A DNA stretch of 64,000 nt from Bacteroidales bacterium. Lineage in GTDB: Bacteria; Bacteroidota; Bacteroidia; Bacteroidales; UBA932. Positions 35,278 to 42,928 of this stretch are shown here, in pieces. The notes under the pieces are model-generated. The model saw nothing but the letters and a program-made list of their open reading frames with translations, ran no database searches and was not told the DNA's origin. Within the stretch, counting starts at the first letter, position 1, and the number at the start of each line of letters is the position of its first letter. The DNA lies in assembly GCA_024398365.1 (NCBI GenBank), contig JAKSJG010000001.1, forward strand, positions 82,696-146,695, read 5' to 3'. The translations under genes were made by a program, and so were the position numbers.

Positions 35278-36414
35278 ATGAAAAGATCTTTTCTGCTCGC
35301 AGCAGTGATTCTCGTCGCCGTATCCTGCGGCAAGACACCTACAGCCCGCATTTCAGGTACAGTGGAGTCCCTCGGGGACAGCTGCCTTGTGCTTCAGCGC
35401 CTCAACTTCAACACACTTGAGGGCGTGGATACCGTCAAGCTCGCTGCTGACGGCTCATTTGACTTCAAGGTGAAACTCCCTACGAAGACTCCGGAGTTCT
35501 ACTACCTCTATGACGGCGCGTCCCAGATCGCCGCAGCGGTGCTCCTGCCGGGCGACAACGTGAAGATCAAGGTCAGCAAGGACGGCAACTATGAGGTTGA
35601 AGGCTCCGGGGAATCAGCTCTGCTGAGGGAGATCAACCAGAAGTTCATGAAGGCCAATCTGGAACTCAACCAGCTCGCGGATGAGGCTGTCAATGCCTCT
35701 GACGAAGCTGCGCTCAAGGATGCCAACGTGAAGATGAGCCGCGCATACGTGCAGTACAAGCGCGAGGCTCTGGCCTACATCATGGGACACCAGAAGTCCA
35801 TTACTTCAGCGGCGGTGGCTTTTCAGAAGTTCCACGAACAGCTGCCGGTGTTCAATGAACTGACCGATGTCATCGTGTTCAAGCAGCTCTGCGATTCACT
35901 CCAGACAGTATATCCCGATTCAAGATATGTGACAGCCCTCAGGGATGAGGTCACCCGCCGCGAGTCGGATTTCAAGCTTAGCCAGAAGATAGAACAGGTG
36001 CAGTCCATCAGCTTTCCTGAGCTCAACCTCCCTGACATCAACGGCAAGGACTGCATACTCTCCAGTCTCACAGGCAAGGTCATCATCCTTTCCTTCTGGA
36101 GCGTGAGCCAGAACGACCACAAGATGTTCAACCAGGAGATCCTTGACATGTACAACCGTCTCCACGCCTCTGGCCTCGAGATATATCAGGTGTCACTCGA
36201 TATCGACAAGCCGACCTGGGCTGCTGCGGTCAACAACCAGAAGCTGCCTTGGATCAGCGTCAACGACGGCCTCGGCACCGCTTCACCTGCAGTTGCAGCA
36301 TACAACGTCACCAAACTTCCGACGATGTATGTCATCAACCGTCAGGGTGACATCGTGGGCAAGGACGTTTACAGCGTCGCAAGCCTCGAAGCTCTCGTGA
36401 AGAGATACCTGTAG
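35278..36414 (+). CDS. DUF4369/thioredoxin-fold lipoprotein lacking the CxxC pair
   Basis: A lipoprotein signal is seen at the N-terminus (lipobox AVSC, Cys17). Residues about 22-115 form a DUF4369-type beta domain, followed by a helical middle and a thioredoxin/AhpC-like fold (about 243-378). In active relatives a WCxxC motif sits after the first core strand. Here the position reads FWSVSQND (273-280), with no cysteines, so it is unlikely to be a thiol oxidoreductase. The later cis-Pro region KLPTMYVIN is kept. It may be a binding or structural protein at the outer membrane. Confidence 0.82.
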   Translation: MKRSFLLAAVILVAVSCGKTPTARISGTVESLGDSCLVLQRLNFNTLEGVDTVKLAADGSFDFKVKLPTKTPEFYYLYDGASQIAAAVLLPGDNVKIKVSKDGNYEVEGSGESALLREINQKFMKANLELNQLADEAVNASDEAALKDANVKMSRAYVQYKREALAYIMGHQKSITSAAVAFQKFHEQLPVFNELTDVIVFKQLCDSLQTVYPDSRYVTALRDEVTRRESDFKLSQKIEQVQSISFPELNLPDINGKDCILSSLTGKVIILSFWSVSQNDHKMFNQEILDMYNRLHASGLEIYQVSLDIDKPTWAAAVNNQKLPWISVNDGLGTASPAVAAYNVTKLPTMYVINRQGDIVGKDVYSVASLEALVKRYL

Positions 36415-36416
36415 GA

Positions 36417-37103
36417 TTACAATACGGACTTCTTGCTGATACCGGCAACGAATTCCTTGAGATAGAAGGGTTCAAAGTACGCAATGTCTTTGAACTCTTT
36501 TTTATTGAGCGCCTCGATGGCAGGGACGGCCATGGCTGAGGCGAGAGGGAAGCACTGCTCGAAGCATGCGTTCGGACTCTTGCATACCTTGCTGAATTTG
36601 GCGGCGCCGTCGCCGATGAAGAGCACGCTGTGCTCCTTGAGCAGGTCGGCGAAACTGTTCTCATCGAGTATTGTGGCCTCAGTGCCGCGTACTTCGTTGC
36701 ACTGGCCGTCGAATATGGCGCTATAGACCTCCATGCGGCGCGCATCCACCATCGGCACGATGAAGTCCGCCTTGCCGCGGCCCTGCTCCGCCAGGATGCG
36801 GAGTGTGCCGACAGAGAGAAGCGGCCTGCCGCTGCCGAAGCAGAGGCCCTTGGCCGTGGACACACCGACGCGCAGTCCGGTATAGCTGCCCGGGCCTTCG
36901 CTGACAGCCACTGCGTCGCAGTCCGCCATCTTCATCCCGAGTTCCTTCAATACCCCGTCAACGAAAGGGGCGAGGAGGGAGGCGTGCTGCTTGGCCGTTT
37001 CGGTCTTGCGCTCAGCTATGATCTCCGTTCCCCTGGCCACTGCCACTGAACAACATTCGGTGCTCGTCTCGAGCATCAGCAAGATAGGTGTATCCATAAT
37101 CAT
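36417..37103 (-). CDS. tsaB: tRNA t6A biosynthesis protein TsaB
   Basis: TsaB pairs with TsaD to make threonylcarbamoyladenosine at position 37 of ANN-decoding tRNAs. The 228-residue protein has ILLMLETSTECCSVAVA at the N-terminus and VSEGPGSYTGLRVGVSTAKG near 69-88, both diagnostic. Its ATG at 37103 directly abuts the stop of the HlyD-type adaptor gene (a second ATG is at 37097). This places an essential translation gene at the end of the peptide-export operon. It converges with the thioredoxin-like gene. Confidence 0.94.
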   Translation of the reverse strand: MIMDTPILLMLETSTECCSVAVARGTEIIAERKTETAKQHASLLAPFVDGVLKELGMKMADCDAVAVSEGPGSYTGLRVGVSTAKGLCFGSGRPLLSVGTLRILAEQGRGKADFIVPMVDARRMEVYSAIFDGQCNEVRGTEATILDENSFADLLKEHSVLFIGDGAAKFSKVCKSPNACFEQCFPLASAMAVPAIEALNKKEFKDIAYFEPFYLKEFVAGISKKSVL

Positions 37104-38273
37104 TCAATCTGTGACCTTCACCGCGGTGCCTTCGTCCAGGTCCTTTGTGATGGCGGAGTACGGCGCGCTTATCACGCGCTGACCTTCAGCCAGGCCGGAG
37201 AGCACCTCGATGCGGTCAAAATCCTGTATGCCTGTTTTTATAGTTGCGGATTGCGCCCGGCCGTCCTTGTCCACTGTCCATACTTTCTGCTTGCTGTCCC
37301 TGGCGAAAACGCACTGGACAGGGACGCTGAGTATGCCGCGCCGCAGGTCGGTGTGGATGGTGACCGATGCCGTCATTCCGGGCCTGACCTTCATCCCGTC
37401 TCGGGGAGAGGGGATGGAAAGCATCGCAATCCGGACTTCAAAGTTAGCAACTTGCCCGAATGTTCCGGCAATATTTTTTGCGGAATTTGCGATTTCGACC
37501 ACTTTGCCCCTGAATTCGGCATCCCTGATGGCGTCGATGCGTATGGTGGCGCTGTCCCCGACATGCAGTTTGACCACGTCCGTCTCGCTGATGTCGGCTA
37601 TGACTTCCATCCTGCTCAGGTCCGCCACCTTCATCAGCAGGGTGCCAGCCATCTGGCTGGTGCCGACTATCCTCTCGCCCTTGCGGACATAGAGTGCGGA
37701 GATGGTGCCCGGCATGGGCGCATGCACCGTCGTGCGCGAGAGGTTGTCCTCCGCTTCGCGTAATGCCGCTTCGGCCCTCTGCACGGCATATCCGGCGGCG
37801 TCCAGGGCATCCTGAGCCATGGCGCTGTCCGCCCGGGCCGCCTCAAGTTCGCTGTCCGAGACGGCTCCGCCAGCGTGCAGGGCGGCCACTCTGGCATGTT
37901 CGGCGACGGCCTGCCCGGTGCGCTTACTCTGCTGTGACAGCTCCGCGCGTGCCATGCCGAGCGCCGCTCCGGCACTTTCGAGCGTGGCCAGGTATGCGTC
38001 CTGCTTGATCCTGACCAGCATGTCGCCGCTACGTACATTCGCGCCCTCCTTGACGGGCAGGCTGACTATCTCGCCCGACACTTCGGCCGCTATCTCAAGC
38101 TCCACTTCCGGCCGCACCGTGCCTACCGCCGGGATGGACTCGGCGATGTCGGCTACTGACACGCAGGCCGTCTGCACCTCGACGGCCCCGCCATCCTTCC
38201 CGCGCCCGGCTGTGACTGCCAGGGTGAGCGCTCCGGCGCCGGCGAGTGTCCATATCAATGTCTTCCTTTTCAT
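37104..38273 (-). CDS. HlyD/RND-type periplasmic adaptor protein
   Basis: The 389-residue protein has an N-terminal membrane or signal segment (about 6-23), then the adaptor architecture: biotinyl-lipoyl halves around EIAAEVSGEIVSLPVKEGAN (about 60-79) and APMPGTISALYVRKGERI (about 190-207), with an alpha-hairpin of Ala/Glu-rich heptads between. A beta-barrel region with VRPGMTASVTI follows. Such adaptors link an inner-membrane transporter to TolC. It overlaps the TolC-type gene by 4 bases and the operon also encodes a peptidase-containing ABC transporter, so it is probably its adaptor rather than part of an RND pump (no RND gene is nearby). Confidence 0.88.
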   Translation of the reverse strand: MKRKTLIWTLAGAGALTLAVTAGRGKDGGAVEVQTACVSVADIAESIPAVGTVRPEVELEIAAEVSGEIVSLPVKEGANVRSGDMLVRIKQDAYLATLESAGAALGMARAELSQQSKRTGQAVAEHARVAALHAGGAVSDSELEAARADSAMAQDALDAAGYAVQRAEAALREAEDNLSRTTVHAPMPGTISALYVRKGERIVGTSQMAGTLLMKVADLSRMEVIADISETDVVKLHVGDSATIRIDAIRDAEFRGKVVEIANSAKNIAGTFGQVANFEVRIAMLSIPSPRDGMKVRPGMTASVTIHTDLRRGILSVPVQCVFARDSKQKVWTVDKDGRAQSATIKTGIQDFDRIEVLSGLAEGQRVISAPYSAITKDLDEGTAVKVTD

Positions 38274-39574
38274 CTTATGCTTCCGTCAATAATGACTCCA
38301 TAACGGTATTCCAGTATCTTGAGCTGGAGCAGGTATCTGTATCTGGCCTGCAGGCATTCGGCTTCCGCCCGGAGCATGTCGTTCCTGGCAGATAGATATT
38401 CCACGGGAGAAATGCGACCGCCGGCGAACAGGAGCTCGCAGCTGCGGTGATTCTCCTCGAGGGCCCTGAGGTTCTCGCGGGCGGCGGCCCAGGATTCGTA
38501 GAGGTTCACGGTCTCGGTGGCATCCGAATACGCCCTGTGCTCCGCGCGGGATATGACTTTCTGCAGTTCCAGCTCGTCCTTTGTCACTTCGCTCCGGAGG
38601 CCGTTGAGGTTCACGGCCGCGGCTGAGCCGTTGAGTATCGGGATGCTCAGCGAGATGCCCAGCGAAGGGTTGCCGTTGGACCTGAACTGATGCGCGAAGG
38701 TCTGCGGGCTTGAATTGCCGTAGTAGGTGCCGTAGCCGAAGCTGATGCCCAGGTCGGGCACGAATGCCCATTCGGCCGCCTTCAGGCGCGATCTGTCCCT
38801 CTCAAGAGCCGCGTGCGCCGCATCCCTTTCGGGGCAGTTTGCCAGACAGAGCAGTTCCGCGAGCCGCGTCCTGTCCGGGGCTTCGATAAAATCCTCCGTC
38901 GGAGGAAGGATGTCCATATCCTCCTCCGGCGAAAGATTCATACAGTTGTACAATGCGGCAATGGCCAGCTTCCGGCTGCCTTCCGCCCGGGTTAGCGCCG
39001 ACTTTTCGACGGCGGCCTGGGCCATGATGCCGTCGAGGACGTATTGCGCGCTCCTGCCCGCCTTCACCTCGACGCGGGCTTTTTCAAGCTTGCCGAGTAT
39101 GTCCTCGCAGTTCCTGCGGGCTATCCCGCAGGCCTGTTCCGCAAGGAGCAGCTGGAGGTAGGCGGCGGTGACATCGCAGATCAGCTGAGCCTCGCTCTGC
39201 CGCAGCCCGGCTTCTGCCATCCTGCATTCCTGCCGCCCGGCCCTGCGCCCGAAAAGTGCGGCTGCCTTGTCCGATGAGGAGAATGACAGTGCCGCCGATG
39301 CGCTCGCCGTGTAGTTCATCCTGTTGTCGATGATCATCAGTTCCTGCATGTCAACGGACCTTCCCCAGCTGAAATCATTGCCTGCATATATACTTATGGC
39401 GGGGAGCCAGTCGAGCAGCCGGAGAGCGGCGTCGCTGCGGCAGCGCTCCAGGGTCAGCCTGTCCTGCTTCAGCCCCGGGTCGTTGTCCAGGGCGCAGGAG
39501 ATGCATTCCTCAAGGCTCCAGACGTGCTCGCGGACGCCGCAGACCAGCATTATCGATATGGCAATCCCCAGCAT
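38270..39574 (-). CDS. TolC-family outer-membrane efflux protein
   Basis: The 434-residue protein has an N-terminal hydrophobic segment (about 1-13) and two repeats of long helical hairpins, the TolC pattern: WSLEECISCALDNDPGL near 20, QSEAQLICDVTAAYLQLLLA near 145, FVPDLGISFGYG near 275, and PSLGISLSIPILNG near 307. It would form the outer-membrane duct of a tripartite exporter. The start lies 4 bases after the second small peptide gene and the end overlaps the adaptor gene. Confidence 0.88.
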   Translation of the reverse strand: MLGIAISIMLVCGVREHVWSLEECISCALDNDPGLKQDRLTLERCRSDAALRLLDWLPAISIYAGNDFSWGRSVDMQELMIIDNRMNYTASASAALSFSSSDKAAALFGRRAGRQECRMAEAGLRQSEAQLICDVTAAYLQLLLAEQACGIARRNCEDILGKLEKARVEVKAGRSAQYVLDGIMAQAAVEKSALTRAEGSRKLAIAALYNCMNLSPEEDMDILPPTEDFIEAPDRTRLAELLCLANCPERDAAHAALERDRSRLKAAEWAFVPDLGISFGYGTYYGNSSPQTFAHQFRSNGNPSLGISLSIPILNGSAAAVNLNGLRSEVTKDELELQKVISRAEHRAYSDATETVNLYESWAAARENLRALEENHRSCELLFAGGRISPVEYLSARNDMLRAEAECLQARYRYLLQLKILEYRYGVIIDGSIR

Positions 39575-39578
39575 GGAC

Positions 39579-39752
39579 TTACTTCTTCACGATCTTGATA
39601 AGACTGATGATGGAGGTGAACACCTTGGAGATGACACCGATCGCATAACCTATCATATAGAGAGCATCCTGCGCGCCCTTGTCCACGCCACCGACTATGC
39701 AGATGGCTTCCTGCTCGCTCATGGCGATGAACTTGAATTCACTGTTTTTCAT
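39579..39752 (-). CDS. Double-glycine-leader peptide 2 (57 residues), putative bacteriocin subunit
   Basis: The precursor has a 22-residue leader ending FIAMSEQEAICIVGG. With the second Gly as -1, Met is at -12, Ser -11, Glu -8 and Ile -4, which fits the class II bacteriocin leader. The predicted mature part is 35 residues, from VDKGAQDAL to LIKIVKK, strongly hydrophobic in the middle with a basic end (five Lys, two Asp, net about +3) and a GxxxG motif (GYAIG). It starts 3 bases after the stop of peptide 1 and ends 4 bases before the TolC-type gene. It is too short for most gene finders. Peptide role as bacteriocin, toxin or signal is inferred. Confidence 0.75.
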   Translation of the reverse strand: MKNSEFKFIAMSEQEAICIVGGVDKGAQDALYMIGYAIGVISKVFTSIISLIKIVKK

Positions 39753-39755
39753 GGC

Positions 39756-39956
39756 CTAGCGATTGAAGATGGTTACTGAATATCCGTCAAGGAAGCCCTT
39801 GACCAGCTTCGGCACGTAGTCCGCGATGAAGTTGATCACATTCTTTACCTTGGTCGCGATGGTTTCGAAGGTGCTTGATGCAGAGGCGCCGCCTCTGAGA
39901 AGGAGCTCGGAAGAATTCATTTCCAACAGCCCCAAGCCTAACATTTTTTCTTCCAT
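39756..39956 (-). CDS. Double-glycine-leader peptide 1 (66 residues), putative bacteriocin subunit
   Basis: The precursor has a 23-residue leader ending LEMNSSELLLRGG, a clear double-glycine processing site, and a predicted 43-residue mature part from ASASSTFETI to YSVTIFNR. The core is amphipathic with four Lys and one Arg against one Glu and two Asp (net about +2), one central Pro, and a GxxxG motif (GFLDG). There are no cysteines, so no disulfide or lanthionine is expected. It sits 33 bases after a transporter gene with a C39 leader peptidase, and 3 bases before peptide 2. The pair resembles two-peptide class IIb bacteriocins in layout; sequence similarity to a known one was not recognised. 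Confidence 0.8.
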   Translation of the reverse strand: MEEKMLGLGLLEMNSSELLLRGGASASSTFETIATKVKNVINFIADYVPKLVKGFLDGYSVTIFNR

Positions 39957-39989
39957 TTTTTTGTGATTTTTGTGTTTCCGCCCTTGGTA

Positions 39990-42095
39990 TCAGGTGTGCG
40001 GGTTTGACCTGCCGTTTGCGCAATCGGTTTTGTTCATGTTGAATATGCAGTCCGCCATTGCAGCATTGTCGCTGCGGTGGGTTATCATCATCACGCTGCC
40101 GCCGGCATCGCAGAAGCTCCGCGCCGCGCTGAGTATGTAGCGCTGGGATTCCTCGTCGAGGGATGATGTCGCCTCGTCGAGTATGAGCACTTTCGGGTCG
40201 CGGTAGAGGGCCCTGGCCATCGCCAGCCTCTGCCTCTGGCCGCCGGAAAGCAGGGCGCCGCGTTCTCCGATGACGGTGAGTATGCCCATGGGGAGGCCGG
40301 TGATGAAGTCCTTGAGCCCCAGCTCGGATATGAGGCCGGAAACTTTTTCCGTGTCGGGGTCGCGGCTGGCCCCTGTGATATTGTCCAGCACCGAGCAGTT
40401 CATCAGCGCCGGGTCCTGCGGTACTATGGACACGTAGCTGCGCCACTGCGAAATGTCGATCAGGGATATGTCCGTGCCGTCAAGCAGTATCCTGCCTCCG
40501 CCGGGCCTGTAGTCCCGCATGAGCAGGGCCGCCAGCGAGCTCTTGCCGCAGCCGCTTTCCCCGCAGATGGCGGTGATCCTGCCCGCCGGTAGATCCAGGT
40601 TGAAATGTTCGAGCAGGGTCGGGCAGCCCGGGTAGGAGAAGCTGATGTCCTTGAAATGTATGTCCAGGGCCCTGTCCGCGCTCAGCTCCAGTGCGCCCTT
40701 GTCCTCCGGTTCCAGGAGGGTGATGTCCATGAGCCTCTCCATCGCTATGCGGGCTTCGGAGTATTCCTCGCTGATCTCCGAAAGCTGGATGAGAGGCGAT
40801 GAGAAGTATGCCATCAGCGAATAGAAGGAGACGAGTTCGCCGGTGGTCAGCCTGCCCTTGAGTATGAATGCCGCGCCGAAGGTGAGCACTGTGATCACCA
40901 TCAGTTTGGAGATGGCTTCTCCGGCCGTGGCGAATGCGCTGACGGTGCGTCCTCCCGAGAAAAGGCTGCCGCAGAGCGTGGCGTAGCGCCTTTCCAGCTT
41001 GAGATATGCCGTCCCGCCGCGGTCGAAATGCTTGAGTGTGCTGATGGACGAGATGCACTCCACGCTCTGCTCCTCGAAGGCCGCCGCATCCTCGATCAGG
41101 CGCCTGCGTACCTTGCGGTTGACCTGGTCGGAGATGACGAACAGTATGATGTACAGCGGCACGAAGGCGAAGGTTATCAGCGCCAGCTGCCAGTTGTAAT
41201 TGAACATCAGCACCGCCGAGGCGCCGAGTATGGCTATGCCCGTGAAGATCTCCGTCATGCCTGATATCAGGAAATTGCGCACCTTCATGGCGTCCGATAT
41301 CCTGGAGTTGAGTTCACCCGTGCTGCGGTGGGCGAAGAAGCCTGCCGGCAGGGAGAACAGATGTCTCAGGTAGTTGAGTATCAGGCTGCCGTCTATCCTG
41401 ATGCCAGCGCGGAGCATGTATATGGAGCGGCAGTAGCCTATGATGAGGCTGCATATCGTGATGAGGCCCATCAGCAGGCCGGTGCTCAGCAGGGCAGGGA
41501 TGTCCCCGGAGGGAATGAGCCTGTCTATGACTCTCTGGAGGAACACTGCTGTGAATATGCCGGCGACCATATATATAAAAGACCCCAGCAGCGCCATCAG
41601 AAAATCGCCCGGGTAGCAAGCAAGAATAGAAAAGATGCGTTTGAAAGAAGAAACGCTTTTGTGGCGATCGACGGCTTTGCCGGGGTCTGGGGTCATTATT
41701 ATGAGATAGCCGCTCCAGAGCGTTCTGAGGCGGTCTGCGGATATCCTGACATGCTTGCCGAGGGCAGGGTCCATGATGACGGCCCTGCCGCGGCGGAAGC
41801 CGTACAGCACCACGAAATGCAGGTCCCCGTTGTCCTTCACCACATGAAGTATGGCCGGGCTGTCCAGCCCTTTGAGGGCCTGTACGTCCCTGTCCGGGGA
41901 TTTGTAGCCGCCGGCTTCGAAGCCCAGGGCCCTGCATGCGTCCAGCACGCCCTTGGCGGAGGTGCCGAGGCTGTCCGTGCCGGAGGATTCACGTATCACG
42001 GTCAGCGGTATGTCGTGTCCGTAATACCTTGCCACGGAGCAGATGGATGCCGCTCCGCAGTCGGTGATGTCATGCTGCTTGATGTCAGTCTTCAT
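39990..42095 (-). CDS. Peptidase-containing ABC transporter (C39 peptidase, membrane domain, ATPase)
   Basis: PCAT proteins cleave double-glycine leaders and export the mature peptide. The 701-residue protein has the three expected parts. The C39 peptidase (1-135) has Gln7, Cys13 (QHDITDCGAAS), His93 (DLHFVVLYG) and Asp109 (VIMDPALG). The membrane domain spans about 155-440. The ATPase has Walker A GESGCGKSS, signature LLSGGQRQRLAMARAL, Walker B KVLILDEATSSLD and switch His in ITHRS. All catalytic residues are intact. A ribosome-binding sequence AGGAAAGG precedes the ATG, directly after the terminator-like hairpin. The two small genes right after it encode the likely substrates. Confidence 0.94.
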   Translation of the reverse strand: MKTDIKQHDITDCGAASICSVARYYGHDIPLTVIRESSGTDSLGTSAKGVLDACRALGFEAGGYKSPDRDVQALKGLDSPAILHVVKDNGDLHFVVLYGFRRGRAVIMDPALGKHVRISADRLRTLWSGYLIIMTPDPGKAVDRHKSVSSFKRIFSILACYPGDFLMALLGSFIYMVAGIFTAVFLQRVIDRLIPSGDIPALLSTGLLMGLITICSLIIGYCRSIYMLRAGIRIDGSLILNYLRHLFSLPAGFFAHRSTGELNSRISDAMKVRNFLISGMTEIFTGIAILGASAVLMFNYNWQLALITFAFVPLYIILFVISDQVNRKVRRRLIEDAAAFEEQSVECISSISTLKHFDRGGTAYLKLERRYATLCGSLFSGGRTVSAFATAGEAISKLMVITVLTFGAAFILKGRLTTGELVSFYSLMAYFSSPLIQLSEISEEYSEARIAMERLMDITLLEPEDKGALELSADRALDIHFKDISFSYPGCPTLLEHFNLDLPAGRITAICGESGCGKSSLAALLMRDYRPGGGRILLDGTDISLIDISQWRSYVSIVPQDPALMNCSVLDNITGASRDPDTEKVSGLISELGLKDFITGLPMGILTVIGERGALLSGGQRQRLAMARALYRDPKVLILDEATSSLDEESQRYILSAARSFCDAGGSVMMITHRSDNAAMADCIFNMNKTDCANGRSNPHT

Positions 42096-42106
42096 TTTCC
42101 TTTCCT

Positions 42107-42153
42107 AAAAAGGGGAGCGCTCTCCCGCCTCATGTCTTCTGCACGCGCTCCCC
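42107..42153 (-). terminator. Rho-independent terminator or attenuator before the PCAT gene
   Basis: In the minus-strand transcript a perfect 9-bp stem (GGGGAGCGC at 42145-42153 with GCGCTCCCC at 42112-42120) encloses a 24-base loop and is followed by five U. The U run ends just before the PCAT ribosome-binding site. A shorter alternative stem (GGGAG/CTCCC with a 4-base loop) overlaps the 3' arm. It may limit read-through from the 49-residue gene into the exporter. Confidence 0.75.
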
Positions 42154-42164
42154 GTTCATTACAG

Positions 42165-42314
42165 TCATCCTGCCATCACAAGGACGAAGCTGGCGCATGC
42201 GATGACCGACGTCAGTATGAATACTGCCGTCAGAGCTCCGCCGCCCTTGGGCAGCAGACCTTCCACGGTTACCTTGATGTCCGTTACGGGGAGGGTGTCA
42301 TCTGTGCGCGCCAT
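42165..42314 (-). CDS. Small membrane peptide of 49 residues upstream of the exporter
   Basis: This short gene encodes a polar N-terminal half (MARTDDTLPVTDIKV) and one hydrophobic segment (about 27-48, GALTAVFILTSVIACASFVL). A Lys-Gly-Gly-Gly sequence at 23-26 precedes the hydrophobic part. It could be a third exported peptide, but the leader lacks the usual hydrophobic residue at -4 and the core is uncharged. It could instead be an immunity or membrane helper peptide. It has the same orientation as the exporter operon and is separated from it by the hairpin terminator. I recognise no family. Confidence 0.55.
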   Translation of the reverse strand: MARTDDTLPVTDIKVTVEGLLPKGGGALTAVFILTSVIACASFVLVMAG

Positions 42315-42422
42315 ATTCCTTTGCTTTGGTTTCGGGAGGCAAAGAAAAGGCGTGTTTCAGGAATGCGTATGCGCAAAACGCAATTTTTTCGGGGCTGTCC
42401 GGAATTTGTAGGACCGTTTTTT

Positions 42423-42908
42423 TTAGAAAAGTGACTTCAAATACGGGAAAAATGTTTTTGCAAGATTCAGCATGAACGGATACAGCTTTGAATCAGCGAG
42501 TTTCTCTTCCGATATGAATCCTGTGAGCTCGTTGAGCGAATCTATCATATAGACCACCAGGGATACGATGAGCATGAAGATGAACAGCGATAGCAGAATG
42601 CCCAGCAGCCTGTTGAGGAAGCCGACAGGTGTGGCGGAAATGGCCTTCTGTATGATATTGCCCAGCAGGTTGAGCACCAGGGCCACCGCCGCGAAGATGA
42701 TGATGAAGGATACTGTCTTCGCCCAGAACGGCTGCATCTTGACGAGACCGGTCACCCATTGCGACACGGGGTCGGCGAATCTCAGCGAAAGTGTGATGCC
42801 GAGATATATGACCGCTACTGATATTATCTGTCTTACGAGGCCGTTCTTGATGCCGAAGTAAAGTGACGGCAGGAGGCAGACCAGGATTACGATGTCTATT
42901 GAACCCAT
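42423..42908 (-). CDS. cvpA: CvpA-family membrane protein
   Basis: The 161-residue protein has four hydrophobic segments and begins IDIVILVCLLPSLYFGIKNG, the CvpA family pattern. CvpA was named for colicin V production in E. coli, but family members are widespread membrane proteins, often linked to envelope stress, and are not bacteriocin genes as such. It is followed on the same strand by the peptide-export genes after 108 bases. I treat that nearness as probably incidental, since cvpA has its own good promoter. Confidence 0.88.
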   Translation of the reverse strand: MGSIDIVILVCLLPSLYFGIKNGLVRQIISVAVIYLGITLSLRFADPVSQWVTGLVKMQPFWAKTVSFIIIFAAVALVLNLLGNIIQKAISATPVGFLNRLLGILLSLFIFMLIVSLVVYMIDSLNELTGFISEEKLADSKLYPFMLNLAKTFFPYLKSLF

Positions 42909-42928
42909 ATTATTTTGTTTGCAGGCTT

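Noticed and set aside
39579-39956. The peptides as lanthipeptides or other modified RiPPs
   Set aside because: The cores have no cysteines and no modification enzyme is encoded nearby, so unmodified class II-type peptides are more likely.
42376-42425. Hairpin with T-run on the plus strand after cvpA (GTCC/GGAC then eight T)
   Set aside because: The stem is only four base pairs and no plus-strand gene precedes it; on the minus strand the orientation is wrong for a cvpA terminator.
42423-42908. cvpA as part of the bacteriocin locus
   Set aside because: Despite its name (colicin V production) the family is general. It has its own strong promoter and is divergent from ileS, and 108 bases separate it from the small membrane gene, so I keep it apart.
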